A DNA stretch of 9,319 bases from Aquificaceae bacterium (GTDB lineage: Bacteria; Aquificota; Aquificia; Aquificales; Aquificaceae): positions 1 through 9,319 of the forward strand of contig WFYM01000211.1 in the NCBI GenBank assembly GCA_015490115.1. Direction: 5' to 3'. The notes below the pieces were generated by a model, which was not told where the DNA came from, searched no databases, and saw only the letters and a program-made list of their open reading frames with translations. The position numbers and the translations under genes were made by a program. Below are positions 6,821-9,319 of the stretch, piece by piece (the first letter of the stretch is position 1; each line of letters starts with the position of its first letter).

Positions 6821-7265
6821 CGTCTATACCTCTCGTGGAAAGCTCACGGGGTGTGCTTCTTACTATCTCCTCAAGGAAGCTGTCTATGTCGTCCGGGAAC
6901 TTCTCGAACTCGAAGGGAACGGGGAAGAACCTCTTCACCACGTCGACGGGAGGGTTACCGTAGCCTATCGCTGGGACTATCCTCTTCGCCCCCCTTCTCG
7001 AAGCCTCCCTGTAAGCTATCCTGTAACCCTCCCTGATGGCGGTTTCTATGTCTTTGAACCTCTCTATCTCATCACCGAGTTCGTAGAGGACTATGTCGTA
7101 GGTGGTCTTCCTGAACCTCTCCCAGTCTTTGATCCTCACTATGTAGCTCTTCCCGGAGAGTTCTTTCAGCTCTACCGACTTCAGGTTTCCCAGCTTGAAG
7201 GAGAGGATGTAGTAGTCTATCAGCTGTCTGTCAGCGTAGACGTCCAGAAAGAAGAAGAACTCCAT
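6801..7265 (-). CDS. Conserved-looking protein of unknown function, coupled to hslU
   Basis: I do not recognise this 154-residue protein. It begins MEFFFFLDVYADRQLIDYY after AGGAGG and ends 20 nt inside hslU, so it is cotranscribed and probably cotranslated with it. A strand-rich first half (residues 1-65) is followed by an amphipathic helix (about 70-93) and the stretch RRGAKRIVPAIGYGNPP at 90-106. That helix-then-PAIG.G arrangement recalls the C-terminal half of a macro domain (ADP-ribose binding), but the N-terminal NAAN-type motif of macro domains is absent, so the resemblance may be chance. The C-terminus is acidic (DDDEVPF). No signal peptide, Cys cluster or membrane segment is seen. 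A role as an adaptor or regulator of HslU is a guess based only on position. Confidence 0.8.
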   Translation of the reverse strand: MEFFFFLDVYADRQLIDYYILSFKLGNLKSVELKELSGKSYIVRIKDWERFRKTTYDIVLYELGDEIERFKDIETAIREGYRIAYREASRRGAKRIVPAIGYGNPPVDVVKRFFPVPFEFEKFPDDIDSFLEEIVRSTPRELSTRGIDDDEVPF

Positions 7266-7278
7266 CTCGCCTCCTCAA

Positions 7279-7298
7279 GGTTAATAATATACATAACC
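7279..7298. repeat. Imperfect inverted repeat GGTTA-N10-TAACC between divergent genes
   Basis: The arms GGTTA and TAACC are perfect complements separated by an AT-rich 10-mer, and 14 of 20 positions are symmetric overall. It sits between the divergent starts of the hslU operon and rpsA, upstream of the rpsA -10 element and just upstream of the ribosome binding site of the leftward gene. It could be an operator or simply part of overlapping AT-rich promoters. Confidence 0.35.
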
Positions 7299-7310
7299 GC
7301 AAGGGTCTTC

Positions 7311-7319
7311 TGCTATAAT
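7311..7319 (+). promoter_or_regulatory. Extended -10 promoter for rpsA
   Basis: TGCTATAAT is a perfect extended -10 element (TGn followed by TATAAT). No convincing -35 is present 16-18 nt upstream, as expected for extended -10 promoters. The predicted start point is near 7326, leaving a leader of about 16 nt before the rpsA ATG at 7342. It rules out the ATG at 7318, which lies inside the -10 element. Confidence 0.65.
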
Positions 7320-7331
7320 GTATTTTCCTGT

Positions 7332-7337
7332 GGAGGA
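7332..7337 (+). promoter_or_regulatory. rpsA: Ribosome binding site that sets the rpsA start
   Basis: GGAGGA lies four nt before the ATG at 7342, whereas the in-frame ATG at 7318 has only the CTATA stretch before it. This decides in favour of MNEFEKLLSE as the N-terminus of S1. Confidence 0.75.
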
Positions 7338-7341
7338 CCCC

Positions 7342-8931
7342 ATGAACGAATTTGAAAAACTCCTGAGCGAAGTCCTCCCGGAGGAGGAGAGCTTCAGGAA
7401 AGGGAAGTTGGTAAGCGGTAAGGTAGTAAAAGTGGACGATAGGTTCGTATACGTGGATATAGGCTACAAGGTGGAGGGGGTGATACCAAAGGAGGAGCTT
7501 CCCGAAGCCAAGGAGGGGGACGAGGTCCAAGCGGTCATAGTGAGGATATCCCCCGGACTCGAGAACCCGATTCTCTCTTACAGGGTGGTGGCGGAAAAAA
7601 GGGAGATAGAGAAGATAAGGAAAGCCCATGAGGAGGGGAGGGACCTCGTAGCAAAGGTGGAGAAGAAGACAAAAGGGGGGTTCATAGTAGACATAGACGG
7701 GGTGAAGGCTTTTATGCCCTCCTCGGAGGCTGGGAAGAAGGTGGTAGAAGGAAAGCCCGTGAGGGTCAAGGTCCTCGAGCTTACCTTCCAAAAAGGTAAA
7801 GCGAGGATAGTCGTCTCCCACAAAGCTTACGTAGAAGAAGAAAGGGAAAGGAGGAAGCAGGAGCTTTTGAAGACCCTCAAAAAAGGTGACGTCGTAGAGG
7901 GGAGGGTGATAAAGATAGACCCAGCTAAGGGTATAACCCTCCTCATAGACGGTGCCTTGAGGGCTTTCCTGCCCAAAGAGGAGCTTTCTTGGGGAAGGGA
8001 CAGGAACCCTTACAACTACGCTGAGATAGACGAGACCCTGAAAGTCAAGGTCAAGAAGAAGCCGAAGGACAAAGAGTTCATAGTCGTCTCCCTCAGGGAG
8101 ATGAAGGAGAACCCTTGGGAGAAGTTCCTGAAGGAACACAAAGTGGGTGACGTCTTAGAAGCCAAGGTGGTCCAGTCAGGTCCGAAGGGTGTGGTCGTTG
8201 AAATAGAGGAGGGTGTGGAGGGTTTCGTCCCGCCCGAGGAAGTGAGCTGGGTGGACGAAGAGCCTCCGAAAAGCGGGACGGTTAAGGTGAAGATCCTGAA
8301 GCTCGACGCAAAGAGGAAGAGGGTCATACTCAGCATAAAGCAGACTAAACCGAAACCTTGGGAGGAGTTCCTAAAGACCAACCCGCCCGGAACTAAAGTG
8401 GTCGGCAAGGTCCTCAAGATAGAGGGGAGCAGGGCTATAGTTAGTCTCGGCAACGGGAAGGTGAAGGGAGTCGTCCACAGGAGCGACCTATCTTGGACGA
8501 AGCCCAAGAGGGTGGAGGAGGTTCTGAAAGAGGGCGAGGAGAGGGAGTTTATGATCTTGGGAACGGACGGGAGATACATAAAGCTCGGTATAAAACAGCT
8601 CACCCCCAACCCTTGGGAGACGGTAAAGGAAAAGTATAAGGTCGGTGACGTCCTTAACCTCAAAGTAAAGGAGGTGTTCCCCTTCGGAGCCTTCTTAGAA
8701 CTCCCCGAAGGTGTTGAAGGGCTTTTGCCCTTCTCCGAGGTCCCGAGGGACGTCAGGGTAGAGGTGGGAAAGAACTACGAGGTTAAGATAATAGACATGG
8801 ATCCGAAGGAGGAGAAAATAACCTTTTCGATAAAGGCTCTCAGAGGTGAGGAGGAGGCGGAGAAGACAGAAGAAGTCACTACCGGAGGCTTCAAGCTGGG
8901 CGAGATACTCAAGAAGAAATGGAAGATGTGA
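7342..8931 (+). CDS. rpsA: 30S ribosomal protein S1, six S1 domains
   Basis: S1 binds mRNA on the small ribosomal subunit and helps initiation. The 529 residues hold six S1/OB-fold repeats at about 18-86, 98-163, 181-251, 267-333, 350-417 and 433-499, the full-length arrangement of E. coli S1 (557 residues). The last repeats carry clear family signatures, such as VGDVLEAKV, KGVVVEIEEGVEGFVP and FGAFLELPEGVEGLLP. Repeats 3 to 6 are joined by the typical x-x-PW-x-x-F/V linkers: KENPWEKFL at 256-264, KPKPWEEFL at 336-344 and TPNPWETVK at 421-429. The first two domains, which dock S1 to the ribosome in E. coli, are more divergent, as usual. An acidic linker (EEEAEKTEEV) and a basic tail (KKKWKM) follow domain 6. 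An HU/IHF gene follows 46 nt downstream, an arrangement like the rpsA-ihfB pair of proteobacteria. Confidence 0.96.
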   Translation: MNEFEKLLSEVLPEEESFRKGKLVSGKVVKVDDRFVYVDIGYKVEGVIPKEELPEAKEGDEVQAVIVRISPGLENPILSYRVVAEKREIEKIRKAHEEGRDLVAKVEKKTKGGFIVDIDGVKAFMPSSEAGKKVVEGKPVRVKVLELTFQKGKARIVVSHKAYVEEERERRKQELLKTLKKGDVVEGRVIKIDPAKGITLLIDGALRAFLPKEELSWGRDRNPYNYAEIDETLKVKVKKKPKDKEFIVVSLREMKENPWEKFLKEHKVGDVLEAKVVQSGPKGVVVEIEEGVEGFVPPEEVSWVDEEPPKSGTVKVKILKLDAKRKRVILSIKQTKPKPWEEFLKTNPPGTKVVGKVLKIEGSRAIVSLGNGKVKGVVHRSDLSWTKPKRVEEVLKEGEEREFMILGTDGRYIKLGIKQLTPNPWETVKEKYKVGDVLNLKVKEVFPFGAFLELPEGVEGLLPFSEVPRDVRVEVGKNYEVKIIDMDPKEEKITFSIKALRGEEEAEKTEEVTTGGFKLGEILKKKWKM

Positions 8932-8936
8932 AAGGT

Positions 8937-8953
8937 GTATACTTTAAGTATAC
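8937..8953. repeat. Perfect palindrome between rpsA and the HU/IHF gene
   Basis: GTATACTTTAAGTATAC is an 8-bp perfect inverted repeat around one central base. It sits 5 nt after the rpsA stop and 24 nt before the HU/IHF start. It lacks the GC-rich stem and U-tract of an intrinsic terminator. It contains TATACT on the plus strand and, by symmetry, on the minus strand, so it could be a -10 region, a protein-binding operator or an mRNA hairpin. Confidence 0.6.
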
Positions 8954-8977
8954 CTCCTGTCCGTCCGGAGTTTTGAG

Positions 8978-9280
8978 ATGACAAAGAAGGACATAGCAAA
9001 CTCCGTATACGAGAGGTGCAACAGCGAACTCAAGGTAACCAAGAAGGAGATATACGAGATAGTCTCCGAGATCTTCAAGATAATGGAGGAAACACTGAAA
9101 AAGGGTGAGAAGGTTCAAATATCGGGTTTTGGAACCTTCCTCGTAAAGACCAGAAAAAAGAAGATAGGCAGGAACCCGAGGACGGGGGAGGAAGTTCCCG
9201 TTCCTGACAGGAAGGTTGTGGTCTTCAAACCCTCTAAGAAGCTCCTCGAACTTGTTGAACTCAAACACAAAAAGGGATAA
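8978..9280 (+). CDS. HU/IHF-family DNA-bending protein
   Basis: Proteins of this family form dimers that bend DNA and organise the nucleoid. The 100 residues show the whole fold: an N-terminal helical pair (MTKKDIANSVYERC and TKKEIYEIVSEIFKIM regions, 1-36), the signature turn VQISGFGTFLV at 46-56, and the DNA-gripping beta arm with GRNPRTGEEVPVPDRKVV at 64-81. P67 of GRNP is the intercalating proline. KPSKKLLELV closes the fold. The arm sequence is closer to IHF-alpha (GRNPKTGE) than to typical HU, but a symbol is not safe without a phylogeny. GGAG 8 nt upstream sets the ATG start. The gene could be cotranscribed with rpsA or use TATACT in the palindrome at 8937-8953. Confidence 0.93.
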   Translation: MTKKDIANSVYERCNSELKVTKKEIYEIVSEIFKIMEETLKKGEKVQISGFGTFLVKTRKKKIGRNPRTGEEVPVPDRKVVVFKPSKKLLELVELKHKKG

Positions 9281-9281
9281 G

Positions 9282-9287
9282 TATAAT
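9282..9287 (+). promoter_or_regulatory. Possible -10 element for the downstream tRNA
   Basis: TATAAT starts just after the HU/IHF stop codon and ends 9 nt before the predicted tRNA 5' end. A start point near 9294 would give a very short leader. The nearest -35-like hexamer, TTGAAC at 9255-9260, is too far away (21-nt spacer), so the call rests on the -10 alone. Confidence 0.4.
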
Positions 9288-9296
9288 AATAATTGA

Positions 9297-9319
9297 CGGG
9301 GTGTGGCGCAGGTGGTAGC
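9297..9319 (+). tRNA. 5' part of a tRNA gene, probably tRNA-Pro, cut by the window edge
   Basis: The last 23 bases read as acceptor strand CGGGGTG, then T8 and G9, D-stem GCGC, and a D-loop ending GGTAGC. TGGCGCAG and GGTAGC match the corresponding part of bacterial tRNA-Pro, and a leading C1 is characteristic of bacterial tRNA-Pro. The anticodon lies beyond the window, so the identity is provisional. The D-loop appears one base shorter than in E. coli tRNA-Pro. Confidence 0.7.

Noticed and set aside
7318..7341. Upstream in-frame ATG at 7318 as the rpsA start
   Set aside because: It lies inside the TATAAT of the extended -10 element and has no ribosome binding site; the ATG at 7342 has GGAGGA in front.
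7231..8139. Leftward 302-codon open frame opposite rpsA
   Set aside because: It mirrors the S1 coding sequence; the Leu/Tyr/Pro-rich composition is what the reverse of AGG/GAG-rich coding DNA gives.
8937..8953. Palindrome as an intrinsic terminator of rpsA
   Set aside because: The stem is AT-rich with a three-base loop and is followed by CCTCCTGTCC rather than a T-tract.
1..9319. CRISPR array, insertion sequence, integrase or phage genes
   Set aside because: No regularly spaced direct repeats, transposase or recombinase motifs, or terminal inverted repeats were seen; coding genes fill nearly the whole window.

Overview
The window looks like a compact bacterial chromosome from a thermophile, most likely of the Aquificaceae type. 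The protein-level evidence is Lys/Glu/Arg/Val-rich proteins, heavy use of AGG for Arg and ATA for Ile, almost no intergenic space, and a DUF5752-TreT pair of the kind I associate with Aquificales. The genus is an inference; there is no rRNA in the window to fix it. Nothing indicates a phage, a plasmid or an insertion sequence.

Layout from left to right. (1) A leftward set, 1-1585: a PrxQ/Bcp peroxiredoxin broken by a frame disruption, endonuclease III (nth), and an unrecognised protein that runs off the left edge and carries a duplicated TGY...G-P module. (2) A sugar cluster, 1618-5491: a DUF5752 protein translationally linked to a TreT-type GT4 glycosyltransferase (both rightward), then an OtsB-type phosphatase on the opposite strand, then an OtsA-type GT20 synthase (rightward). 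Both a one-step (TreT) and a two-step (OtsA then OtsB) route to trehalose appear to be encoded side by side. otsB is convergent with and overlaps treT, and is divergent from otsA with only 15 bp between them. (3) A leftward pair, 5471-7265: an unrecognised 154-residue protein overlapping hslU, the ATPase of the HslUV protease; hslV is not in the window. (4) A rightward housekeeping run, 7311-9319: a TGnTATAAT promoter, ribosomal protein S1 with six S1 domains, a perfect palindrome, an HU/IHF-family DNA-bending protein, and the 5' end of a tRNA, probably tRNA-Pro, cut by the right edge.

The genes mix information processing and maintenance (S1, HU/IHF, tRNA, Nth), protein and oxidative stress (HslU, peroxiredoxin) and compatible-solute synthesis (trehalose). 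The points most worth a second look are the broken peroxiredoxin and the start of nth inside its tail, the two-route trehalose cluster with its two-fold repeated DUF5752 partner, the strand-nested otsB, and the unknown protein in front of hslU. There is no gene-free stretch longer than 300 bases.
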